Source: JAKFWF01 sp963750535
GTDB taxonomy: Bacteria; Pseudomonadota; Alphaproteobacteria; Rhizobiales; Hyphomicrobiaceae
Reading direction: 5' to 3'
Length of the DNA: 64,000 nucleotides
Assembly: GCA_963750535.1 (NCBI GenBank)
Contig: CAVVRF010000043.1
Location: 1-64,000 of the forward strand
In this document: positions 1-6,438 of the stretch, piece by piece
How positions within the stretch are numbered: position 1 is the first letter of the stretch
Layout: every line of letters starts with the position of its first letter
Program-made: the position numbers and the translations under genes
Notes under the pieces: generated by a model
The model's database searches: none
The model's input: the letters and a program-made list of their open reading frames with translations, nothing else
Told to the model about the DNA's origin: nothing

Positions 1-130
1 TTCGTCGGCAATGGCGGCGTCAGCGATGTCGTGGTTTTGTTAGGCAGTTCGCGAACCGGAATCCCGTGCGGTGAAGTATGAAGGGCGCTTAGCGGGTCCA
101 CGCATAGGCATCGTTCCTTGGCAGCCGTCG

Positions 131-156
131 GGAACTTTTTGTGGGTCGCCCAGTTT
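131..156 (+). promoter_or_regulatory. Possible EcfG-type stress promoter before the DUF892 remnant
   Basis: GGAAC at 131-135 is followed after 16-17 bases by AGTT/GTTT (152-156). This resembles the alphaproteobacterial general-stress sigma factor consensus GGAAC-N16/17-CGTT, with one mismatch in the -10 part. It lies about 60 bases upstream of a DUF892 gene remnant, a family often in the general stress regulon. Assignment is by motif and context only. Confidence 0.35.
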
Positions 157-217
157 CAAACCAAAATCGATGTGGCGCGCATTCCGCGCTCTGACCAGTC
201 ACCGCCGGAGGAAATCC

Positions 218-357
218 ATGACCGCTTCCAAGCTCGAAGACCTGTTCCTGATGGCGCTTAAAGACATCTATCACGGAGAAAAACAGATCGCGCGCTGCTG
301 GCGAATGCCGGTAGGGGGCTTGGCAAAGGCTTTCTCGACCAAGACTTCAATGACGTG
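218..357 (+). pseudogene. DUF892 (YciE/YciF ferritin-like) N-terminal remnant
   Basis: From the ATG at 218, preceded by GGAGGAAA, the reading frame gives MTASKLEDLFLMALKDIYHG, the typical start of DUF892 ferritin-like stress proteins. Similarity stops after about 28 residues (EKQIAR) and the frame ends at 357, whereas intact members have about 160 residues. The downstream sequence does not obviously restore the family in another frame, so most of the gene was deleted rather than simply frameshifted. It sits among other stress-associated remnants (YihY, PRC-barrel). Confidence 0.6.
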
Positions 358-491
358 ATGCGGGTTGTGAACATCAAGATCACTGGCACCCTCTATCAGA
401 CCCGTCCTTCGTCATCACCGATCGGGCGCGTCTCGAGGACGGGCCAAATCTCTACAAGAAGTTCCGCGACCGTCAGGATGGGTGCATCAAG

Positions 492-1344
492 GTGATCATG
501 ACCTGGAGCGGTGCGCTTTCAGCAGCTGTCGATGGCTGGTTCAAGCATAAGAGCGCGCGCCTTGGGGCAGCGCTGGCGTATTACTCAGTATTCTCGTTGG
601 GGCCACTGCTATTGATTGTCACAAGTGTCGCGGGGCTTTTCTTCGGCGAAGTTGCGGTGCGGGGCGCTCTCGGCGACCAGTTTCGCGCGCTCTTGGGCCC
701 GAGCGGCAGTCAAGCTATTGAGGCGATGCTGAAGGGGGCGAGCGTGCCGCAGGCCGGTGCTACCGCGGGTGTCGTCGGTGTCGGACTGCTGATCGTGGCG
801 GCGCTAGGCGTGGTGGTCCAGCTCAAGGACGCGCTGAATACCATCTGGGAGGTCACGGAAGCCGATCAACGCGGATGGGGATGGTATGTGCGAACCTACT
901 TCATCTCGCTGGCAGGCATTCTCGCTTTGGGGTTTTTGCTGTCCGTCTCACTGGTCGTGAGCACTGCCCTTACGGCCGCAGGTACTTGGTTCGGGGGAGA
1001 GGCAAGTGCAGGTGTGCTGTGGTCAGCGATCAATTTTGCCGTCTCGCTGGCTGTGCTCGGCGCGCTCTTTTGCGCTCCTGTTTAGATATTTTCCGGACAC
1101 TGAGGTCGGATGGGACCATGCTTGGCCGGCGGCCTTCGCCACATCTTTGCTTTTCAACGTGGGGAAGGCCGCTATCTCCTTGTACATCGGCAGCCAAGGG
1201 CTTAAATCAACGTATGGCGCTGCAGCCTCCATCGTCGTGCTCCTGATCTGGGTCTACTACTCCTCGCAGATCGTCCTGTTCGGGGCCGAGATATCCCGGG
1301 CGTTAGCGGACCGTCATCAGACCTCAATCCGCGATGGTGCATAG
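492..1344 (+). pseudogene. YihY/BrkB family membrane protein, frameshifted
   Basis: Two overlapping reading frames together give a YihY/virulence-factor-BrkB family inner membrane protein of about 283 residues. The first (492-1085) begins with the family's amphipathic segment (ALAYYSVFSLGPLLLIV) and carries several membrane helices. It stops right after GALFCAPV. The second frame continues with FALLFRYFPDTEVGWDHAW and runs to 1344, ending in the usual LLIWVYYSSQIVLFGAEI segment. One extra T in the TTTT run at 1068-1071 explains the break. It is either a recent frameshift mutation or a base-call error. Members are polytopic proteins of unclear function; many E. coli annotations call them RNase BN-like without good support. 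Confidence 0.8.
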
Positions 1345-1463
1345 GCCGGCTTGACAAATCGAGAGCATGGAACGAAACGAGTACAATGACGATGGACGGG
1401 AAGACGGGTAGAATGCGGGAGGCGGTAGCATGCGGGAACAGAACGACGGCATCGATCGCTATC

Positions 1464-1625
1464 TTCGTCGCCAGAGTGCCGGCGGGATTTCCGTCACCGG
1501 CGGATGATCACCTCGATCGTCCGCTCGATTTCAATGACCTGCTCATCGCCCATCCAGCCGCCACCTTCCGTGCGCATTGTTGGCGACAGTATACAGGAGG
1601 CGGGGATCCACTTGCTGTCAACAGC
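1464..1625 (+). pseudogene. UmuD-like S24 peptidase remnant
   Basis: The frame from 1464 reads FVARVPAGFPSPADDHLDRP, then LDFNDLLIAHPAATF, closely matching the cleavage-site region and start of the UmuD S24 peptidase domain. A frame change near 1570 gives VRIVGDSIQEAGIHLL, corresponding to the GDSM catalytic-serine segment. The rest, including the catalytic lysine region, is missing or unreadable. UmuD is the SOS-regulated accessory subunit of DNA polymerase V. No umuC partner is visible. The copy cannot make a functional protein. Confidence 0.6.
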
Positions 1626-1789
1626 CGGTCGCCGGCGCCGAGCCCGAGTACGATGTGGCGAAAGAAGTCCTGATCGCGCCGGTCGAAGACAAGGCCGTAC
1701 GCCTGCTGGATCGCTCGACCGCCCAAGGCGGCCTTTGTCGCGGGGCTCCGACACAGCCAGTCGCCCGGCCGCATCGCCCGCCAGCTACC

Positions 1790-2023
1790 AGAGCAATCGA
1801 CACCTCTCTGGGTGGAACCTTCCTCCACTGGTGGTCCGCGCCTTCGGGGCGCACGGTCAGGTCGGGACTTGCCTACGTCAGCCGCCTCAAGGGATGGATG
1901 GCGCCGTTCGGAGGCGTTGCATCGAAGTATCTCCCCGACTACCTCGGCTGGTGCCGCATGATCGAGCGCGACGGCGAACGCCTGACGCCGCACCACCTGA
2001 TCGCTCAGGCCGCCAGCGCCTGA
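1790..2023 (+). pseudogene. IS1595-type transposase C-terminal remnant
   Basis: The last 60 or so residues of the frame ending at 2023 read RLKGWMAPFGGVASKYLPDY followed by LGWCRMIERDGERLTP. This resembles the C-terminal segment of IS1595-family (ISXO2-like) DDE transposases, where a short linker leads into a K-x-W-x-x-x-F-x-G-V-A-x-K-Y-L motif. Upstream catalytic DDE sequence is not recognisable, and I found no clear terminal inverted repeats. The call rests on memory of the family's C-terminus; the assignment to IS1595 rather than another DDE family is moderately secure. Confidence 0.45.
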
Positions 2024-2152
2024 TCCGCTACATCATACCGGAACACAGCCGCTCGCAACCATTCCGAGCTGCCGGCGTTTATTACTACTGAGGTGTGGGT
2101 TTCGCCGGCTTCTCGTTAGTTGTTGCGGCCCACTAGACAATTGGAGGACGTC

Positions 2153-2652
2153 ATGACGCTCAGAACAACGGCAAGTATGGCTGCCTTGATGATGGCGCTT
2201 GCCCCAGCGCCCCTAGCCTTGGCGCAGACGGCACCCCCGCAACGGGCCCCGGCCGTTGAGCAGCCGAAGGTAGCTGTCCCTGTGCCCGGACAGATCTTGG
2301 TGCAGGATGAGAACACAATGTTGGGCAAGGATCTCGTTGGCCAAACGGTTTATGCTCCCGACAAAGCCAAGATCGGCAGCATCAGCGATCTCGTTCTCAG
2401 CAAGGATGGTAAAACCGTCGAAGGCTTCCTGATCGGCGTCGGTGGTTTTCTCGGCATTGGCAAAAGAGCGTAGCTCTGAAGCTCGATCGTCTGCATATTT
2501 CGCCGGAACCTGACGGCTCAGTAGGCCTGATGGACATCAAGAAGGAAGAGCTCGCAAACGCGCCGACCTTCAAGTCCAGGAAGGATCAAATGGCCGAGAA
2601 GGAAGCTGAGCGCATCCGTAGAGAACTCGGCGCAGCCAGGGCCCGCAACTAA
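2153..2652 (+). pseudogene. Secreted PRC-barrel protein, frameshifted
   Basis: The ATG at 2153 follows a GGAGG site (2143-2147). It starts a signal peptide (MTLRTTASMAALMMALAPAP, cut near LALAQ). A PRC-barrel domain follows with MLGKDLVGQTVYAPDKAKIG and GKTVEGFLIGVGGFLGIG. This frame stops at 2473. The next frame restores the family sequence (VALKLDRLHISPEPDGSVGL) and ends at 2652, giving about 166 residues in total. One missing base in the A-rich run at 2462-2469 explains the break. PRC-barrel periplasmic proteins are common in Rhizobiales and often stress-associated; their exact function is not established. Confidence 0.75.
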
Positions 2653-2826
2653 GCCTGTGCAAAAACCGTAATTTCAGCTGACGCCGCAATGTGCCGTGCA
2701 GGGCGTTCATCCGGAGCAAGACGGTGTAAATCCGCTTGAGCGCCCGAATGAGGCGAATTTGTCGGTATCACTTGACAGCCGACGTGGCCGGCTTGACGCG
2801 ATTGCCCCTTAGCGGTCCTTTGCGTT

Positions 2827-3153
2827 GTGTGCGGTTTGATCATCGCAGTGCTGCTGGAACTGATCAGGGCCTCTGGCGTTCCGTATTTTGTCTCTACGCT
2901 TTCGAGCGAGGTCGGCGTGAAGATTGCCTACGAGCTTGCCCCCGTCATCGCCGATATCATTTCGGCTCATTTTCCTGGAACCAGCGCCCGCGAAGAGTTC
3001 ATGCGAGCATGCTTTCGCGGACATTGGGGTGAGACAAGGGAAATGGTCCAGGGGATGTTGGCTGAACCGTGGCATCTGAGGGGCTACCAAGAAGCTCGCC
3101 TTCAAGAATTTCTGCACCTGGTGCAGTTGGATCAAAGTGTTGTCCCGCCTTAG
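2827..3153 (+). CDS. Hypothetical protein, 108 residues
   Basis: An open frame of 108 codons starts at GTG 2827. The product has a hydrophobic N-terminus (MCGLIIAVLLELIRASGVPY) and an acidic, helix-prone remainder ending HLVQLDQSVVPP. I do not recognise a family. There is no strong ribosome-binding site before 2827. It sits between the PRC-barrel remnant and a glycine-zipper-type stress protein on the same strand, in a region rich in decayed genes, so it may be a real small gene or part of one. An overlapping frame on the other strand has no better support. Confidence 0.35.
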   Translation: MCGLIIAVLLELIRASGVPYFVSTLSSEVGVKIAYELAPVIADIISAHFPGTSAREEFMRACFRGHWGETREMVQGMLAEPWHLRGYQEARLQEFLHLVQLDQSVVPP

Positions 3154-3216
3154 AGCCTGTCCGGGGGATTTTCATGGAGTTTCATCGCGCATGCATGGTC
3201 CAATCAGGAGCCGTCC

Positions 3217-3771
3217 ATGACAATGATTACGGGCTTATTCAGGTCTCGGCATGACGCCGAACGCGCCTACCAGTTTGCGATCGAGCGTGGCTATGAACTG
3301 GCGGACATCAACCTGATCATGTCGGACCAGACGCGTGATCGGTGGTTCCCGTCAGATCGTCAAACCAATTCCGATCTGGCTGCCAAAGTGGCCGAACGTG
3401 CCGACAAGGCGGTAGGCGGCGATGCACTCGGCGGCCCCGTCGGTGGAACGGTCGGCACGATCGCCCCGGCGGTCGCTGCGGTCGGCGTTGTCACGCTACT
3501 GCCTGGCTTGGGGATTGTTATAGCTGGCCCGGTCGCCGCGTCGATCGCGGCCGCCGGTGTTGTCGGCTTGGCGGCTGGCCTTCTGGCAGCGCTTGCGGAC
3601 TGGGGTATTCCGGACGAAGTCATCAAGCAGTACGAAAGAGCCCTGTGCGACGGCGGCCTACTGATGGGTTTGAAAGCTCGCTCCGAGAAAGAGGCCCACC
3701 ATATCGAGCGGGCATGGAAAGCCTGCAGCGGAGAAGACGTTATACGCGCCGGAGACAAAATCCCTCAGTGA
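3217..3771 (+). CDS. YflT-like / glycine-zipper stress-type protein
   Basis: This 184-residue protein starts MTMITGLFRSRHDAERAYQF, a ferredoxin-like opening shared with general-stress-protein-17M (YflT) and DUF1269-type proteins. The middle (about residues 68-128) is a Gly/Ala/Val-rich hydrophobic stretch (GGPVGGTVGTIAPAVAAVGV onward) that looks like a glycine-zipper membrane-associated segment. The tail returns to a helical, charged form (EVIKQYERALCDGGLLMGLK). ATG 3217 or 3223 are both possible starts. Neighbours are other stress-associated genes, mostly broken; this one is intact. The biochemical role is unknown. Confidence 0.6.
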   Translation: MTMITGLFRSRHDAERAYQFAIERGYELADINLIMSDQTRDRWFPSDRQTNSDLAAKVAERADKAVGGDALGGPVGGTVGTIAPAVAAVGVVTLLPGLGIVIAGPVAASIAAAGVVGLAAGLLAALADWGIPDEVIKQYERALCDGGLLMGLKARSEKEAHHIERAWKACSGEDVIRAGDKIPQ

Positions 3772-3952
3772 AGCAACCGAGTCGGTCGGTTGCGCCGGAG
3801 CAAAACTCCGTCAACTGGAAGCCCTGTGCCGCGTGCGGCCGAGGGTGGGGGATGTTCGACGTAGACGACTATCTGAAGGTCCATTTATGAGCGCGAGCGA
3901 TTGCAAACAGCAATGCTACTGCGCCAATCAGCGGACTCGTTTTGGTAAGTAT

Positions 3953-3972
3953 CCCCCGGCAAAGCCTGGGGC
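3953..3972. repeat. Terminal hairpin of the IS200-type element (3' side)
   Basis: CCCCGGCAAAGCCTGGGG forms a short imperfect hairpin with an AAA loop downstream of the minus-strand transposase gene. A matching hairpin with the same loop lies on the other side at 4568-4582. IS200/IS605 transposases recognise such subterminal hairpins, so the pair probably marks the ends of the element. Confidence 0.45.
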
Positions 3973-4049
3973 TTTAAGATTTGAACCGCCCGGGGCGGTA
4001 GATGGGGTCGCTGACGCGGCCCCAGAAATTGTACCGCCTGATGGCGGTG

Positions 4050-4481
4050 TCAACGCCAGAGGTTGAGTTGCTCCAATCTCTGGTCCTCCTTCTCCTGATT
4101 GCGAATGTAGGCGCGGATGGCCTCCTCGTCGCGCCCCACCGTATTGGCGAAGAACCCGCGCGGCCAGAAGTGCTGCCGCACGAAGTTGCGTTTGCGCTCG
4201 CCGTCGACCCGGGCCATGTGGATCGCGCTCTTGCCCTTGATGAAGCCGGCCACCTGTGAGACCGCATATTTCGGTGGGATCGAGATCAGCATGTGCACGT
4301 GATCCGGCATCAGGTGACCATCCAGAATTTTCGACTCCTTCTGCATCGCCAGTCGATGAAACACTTCACCCAGATGCTTGCGAAGTTCGGCGTAGAGCGT
4401 CTTCCTTCGGCACTTCGGGATCAAGACGACGTGATATTTGCAGTCCCAGGTCGTGTGGCTTAAGGCTTGGTACTCGTCCAT
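4050..4481 (-). CDS. tnpA: IS200/IS605-family transposase TnpA (Y1 HUH enzyme)
   Basis: The 143-residue product is a complete Y1 transposase, a single-strand DNA nuclease that moves IS200-type elements. It opens MDEYQALSHTTWDCKYHVVL. The metal-binding HUH motif is in MPDHVHMLISIPP and the nucleophilic tyrosine in EEAIRAYIRNQEKED. It ends EQLNLWR as in close relatives. Length is normal and there are no internal stops, so it may be active, unlike most nearby mobile DNA. Confidence 0.9.
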   Translation of the reverse strand: MDEYQALSHTTWDCKYHVVLIPKCRRKTLYAELRKHLGEVFHRLAMQKESKILDGHLMPDHVHMLISIPPKYAVSQVAGFIKGKSAIHMARVDGERKRNFVRQHFWPRGFFANTVGRDEEAIRAYIRNQEKEDQRLEQLNLWR

Positions 4482-4567
4482 CGATGGAATTCCTTCCGTG
4501 CGCGTGGCTGCTCACGGTTGGAAATCCGTCGATGGACCGCCGGATACGTCAAACTCCTACTGCCTGC

Positions 4568-4582
4568 CCCGGCAAAGCCGGG
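4568..4582. repeat. Terminal hairpin of the IS200-type element (5' side)
   Basis: CCCGGCAAAGCCGGG is a perfect 6-bp-stem hairpin with the same AAA loop as the one at 3953-3972. It lies upstream of the minus-strand transposase start and probably forms part of the left-end recognition structure. Confidence 0.45.
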
Positions 4583-4684
4583 AGGGCTCCCGCTGACGCT
4601 AGGCGGATCATGCGAATGGCATTGAGAATTGGTCTGCGGCCGCAGACTGACTGATCGCGCCACGAAGGCAGAACAGTGTCACGC

Positions 4685-4922
4685 GACATGGAAAACTGCC
4701 CCCTCAGCGTCACGAGGAATTGCCCCCTCCTCGGATAGCTGAGGAGAGAGTGAATGAACGAGGGAACGAATCACGGGAAGCCCGTCGTGGAGCGATCCAC
4801 GGGGGCAGGTGATGAAGACGGCTGACGATGTGGCGCAGATGCTGCGGCTGAGGGCATGTGGCTGGGGCGCGAAGCGGATCGCGCGGGAGCTGGGCTGCAG
4901 CCACCACACGGTGAAGGAGCGA
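4685..4922 (+). pseudogene. IS21-type istA 5' fragment with element end
   Basis: From ATG 4812 the frame reads MKTADDVAQMLRLRACGWGA, then KRIARELGCSHHTVKE, the N-terminal helix-turn-helix of IS21-family IstA transposases. Similarity ends abruptly near 4920, where sequence of a different gene begins. The preceding stretch (4685-4760) has two tgccccctc blocks typical of IS21-type ends. Only about 37 codons of the roughly 500-codon gene remain, and no istB is present. Confidence 0.5.
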
Positions 4923-5044
4923 GCGAGCTTCCCGTCCAGGCCCCGGTCAAGTTCGAGCTGGTGATCAACCTCAAGACCGCCAAGGCACTCGGCCTTACCC
5001 TACCGCCGACGCTGCTCGCGCAGGCCGACGAGGTGATCGAGTGA
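4923..5044 (+). pseudogene. ABC-transporter substrate-binding protein C-terminal fragment
   Basis: The frame ending at the TGA at 5042-5044 reads SELPVQAPVKFELVINLKTA, then KALGLTLPPTLLAQADEVIE. This is the C-terminus common to rhizobial ABC substrate-binding proteins of the ABC_sub_bind (DUF534-like) type. The join to the istA fragment at about 4922 is abrupt and out of frame. It is therefore a deletion or recombination scar, not a gene. Confidence 0.55.
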
Positions 5045-5391
5045 CGAATGCGCTCCTTCGGTAGACGCGCCTTGTTGCATCTGCTCACAGCTGTTATTGG
5101 CCCTGATCGCGTTCGTTCTCTAACCAGGCGGTCTCGGGGGCAGACCGACCGTGGCGCCGACTTGGTGCCCACGTCGAGGATGACCCATTTCTTCCGTTCT
5201 GCGCGGGACAAGCCTCGTTAAAGCACTCGCCCGGCGACTGCGATGCCCGGCGCGGTCGGCAACAAGAACTCAAGGATTTTACTGGCATCATGCGGGCGCC
5301 TCACTGTCACACTGCAGCGCGTCGAACTTGCCGATGTGGCGCCAGGAAGCCAATTAGGGGAACCACCTGACCATGCGCCGCATTCTTGAGC
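5045..5391. other. Non-coding stretch after the binding-protein remnant
   Basis: No convincing gene in about 350 bases. Short frames on the minus strand are shadows of the binding-protein remnant and its 3' flank. No RNA gene or terminator could be identified. Confidence 0.4.
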
Positions 5392-5625
5392 ATGGCTCGT
5401 CACGACCCAGACGCGTCGATCACGCGTTACCTCCTGACACAATGTTGCATCGGGGGCGCGCTGGGCGCGCTTTTTGGCTTGATGTTGTTGGCTACAGACG
5501 TCGCCGGCATCGGAACACTGGTGGCAGGATCGCCCCTTACTATCGTCGTCGTCATAGCCGGAGCCGTGTGTACATTCTTGCCGCTGGTGATCGCGACGGC
5601 CGTGGGCTTACTGGCGTACTGCTAG
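5392..5625 (+). CDS. Small membrane protein, 77 residues
   Basis: ATG 5392 (or the in-frame start at 5386) encodes a small protein opening MARHDPDASITRYLLTQCCI. It contains two predicted membrane helices, about residues 17-35 (GALGALFGLMLLATDV) and 45-75 (PLTIVVVIAGAVCTFL onward). The sequence is well formed and typical of small inner membrane proteins in Rhizobiales, but I cannot assign a function. Its 3' end overlaps the stop codon of the minus-strand Crp/Fnr remnant by a few bases. Confidence 0.55.
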   Translation: MARHDPDASITRYLLTQCCIGGALGALFGLMLLATDVAGIGTLVAGSPLTIVVVIAGAVCTFLPLVIATAVGLLAYC

Positions 5626-5868
5626 CCGAGGTCCGTTCGCGGTTCCGAGTAATCGGTCAAACTCTCTCTGGTGATATCGTAACACTCATACGAGCGCTTC
5701 TTCAGGCCGGCGCCATCCAGAATCGAGATGTGGCCGTGAGCGTAACGGATGAGCCCGGCGTGCTCAGTGCGCCCGCTGCGCCGTTACCCGGGGACGCCTT
5801 ACGCCGAGCATCATCGCAAGAAATTCCTGCGTCAGCAGGAAGTCGTTGAAACCCATGCGATCAGCGAT
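5622..5868 (-). pseudogene. Crp/Fnr-family regulator C-terminal remnant
   Basis: The minus strand reads FLLTQEFLAMMLGVRRPRVT, the helix-turn-helix of Crp/Fnr regulators. A small deletion and frame change follow. It then continues EHAGLIRYAHGHISILDGAG and LKKRSYECYDITRESL to a stop at 5622. This is the characteristic C-terminus of the group. The cyclic-nucleotide-like sensor domain is absent. It abuts, head to head, a second Crp/Fnr remnant on the plus strand. Confidence 0.6.
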
Positions 5869-5877
5869 GAGCGCCCT

Positions 5878-6287
5878 CCTCACGAAACCTACATACAGAT
5901 CGCGGGCGCCGGGCAGTCACTCCCGGCTGCCAAGCTGAGCGAAGCCATCGACGAAAGCGTCGCGCTGCATAGCGTTCTGCTCCGCTACGTGCATTCGTTC
6001 ATGATGCAGACGACCCAGACGGCTCTGGCCAAGGGACGCAGCATTGAGGAACGCCAAGCTAGCTGGCTGCTCATGGCAGACGACCGTGTTGATGGCGGCG
6101 AACTGCGGGTCACTCACGATTCCTCGGGACCGGGCGTGACGATTGCGCTTCAGGAGCTGGAGCGCAGGGTTTCATCGGGCACAAGCGGGGCTGGATCACG
6201 ATCCCGGACCATGCTGCGCTGCAAATGAGTTCGAACGAGACCTACGTCCCCCTAATGATGGGTAGAACCGTAGATTTCTTACGCTGA
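5878..6287 (+). pseudogene. Crp/Fnr-family regulator remnant (plus strand)
   Basis: The plus-strand frame reads HETYIQIAGAGQSLPAAKLS through RSIEERQASWLLMADDRVDG, the C-terminal half of the sensor domain plus dimerisation helix of a Crp/Fnr regulator. Two defects follow. About nine residues of the DNA-reading helix-turn-helix are missing (VTHDSSGPGVT instead of a full EFLAxMLGVRRPGVT). A one-base frame change near 6170 then moves the tail (GFIGHKRGWITIPDHAALQM) to the next frame, ending at 6287. The N-terminus is also missing. Confidence 0.65.
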
Positions 6288-6325
6288 TCCCGATCGTTGA
6301 TCACATCCGCGTTGTGGGCAACGCG

Positions 6326-6351
6326 GGAACCTAAGCGCGAGCTTGAGCGTT
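6326..6351 (+). promoter_or_regulatory. EcfG-type general-stress promoter upstream of the HWE kinase
   Basis: GGAAC at 6326-6330, then exactly 17 bases, then CGTT at 6348-6351. This is a full match to the alphaproteobacterial EcfG consensus (GGAAC-N16/17-CGTT). It lies about 80 bases before the kinase start, the normal distance for a promoter. HWE kinases are often part of the general stress response network, so the context fits. Confidence 0.55.
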
Positions 6352-6438
6352 AGGGCGCTTGACAACTGGAGAAGGTAATTCTCACATCTCCGTCGAAGGC
6401 AGCGACCAGTAGGCCCTGTGAGGAGAGTGGCCGTGGCT

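Larger units (their letters stand above)
3950..4600 (-). mobile_element. IS200/IS605-family insertion sequence
   Basis: A single transposase gene (4050-4481, minus strand) is flanked by two similar small hairpins (3953-3972 and 4568-4582). This is the layout of minimal IS200-type elements, which have no terminal inverted repeats and no tnpB. I see no tnpB-like frame here. Exact ends cannot be set from one copy; the limits given are approximate. Confidence 0.55.
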
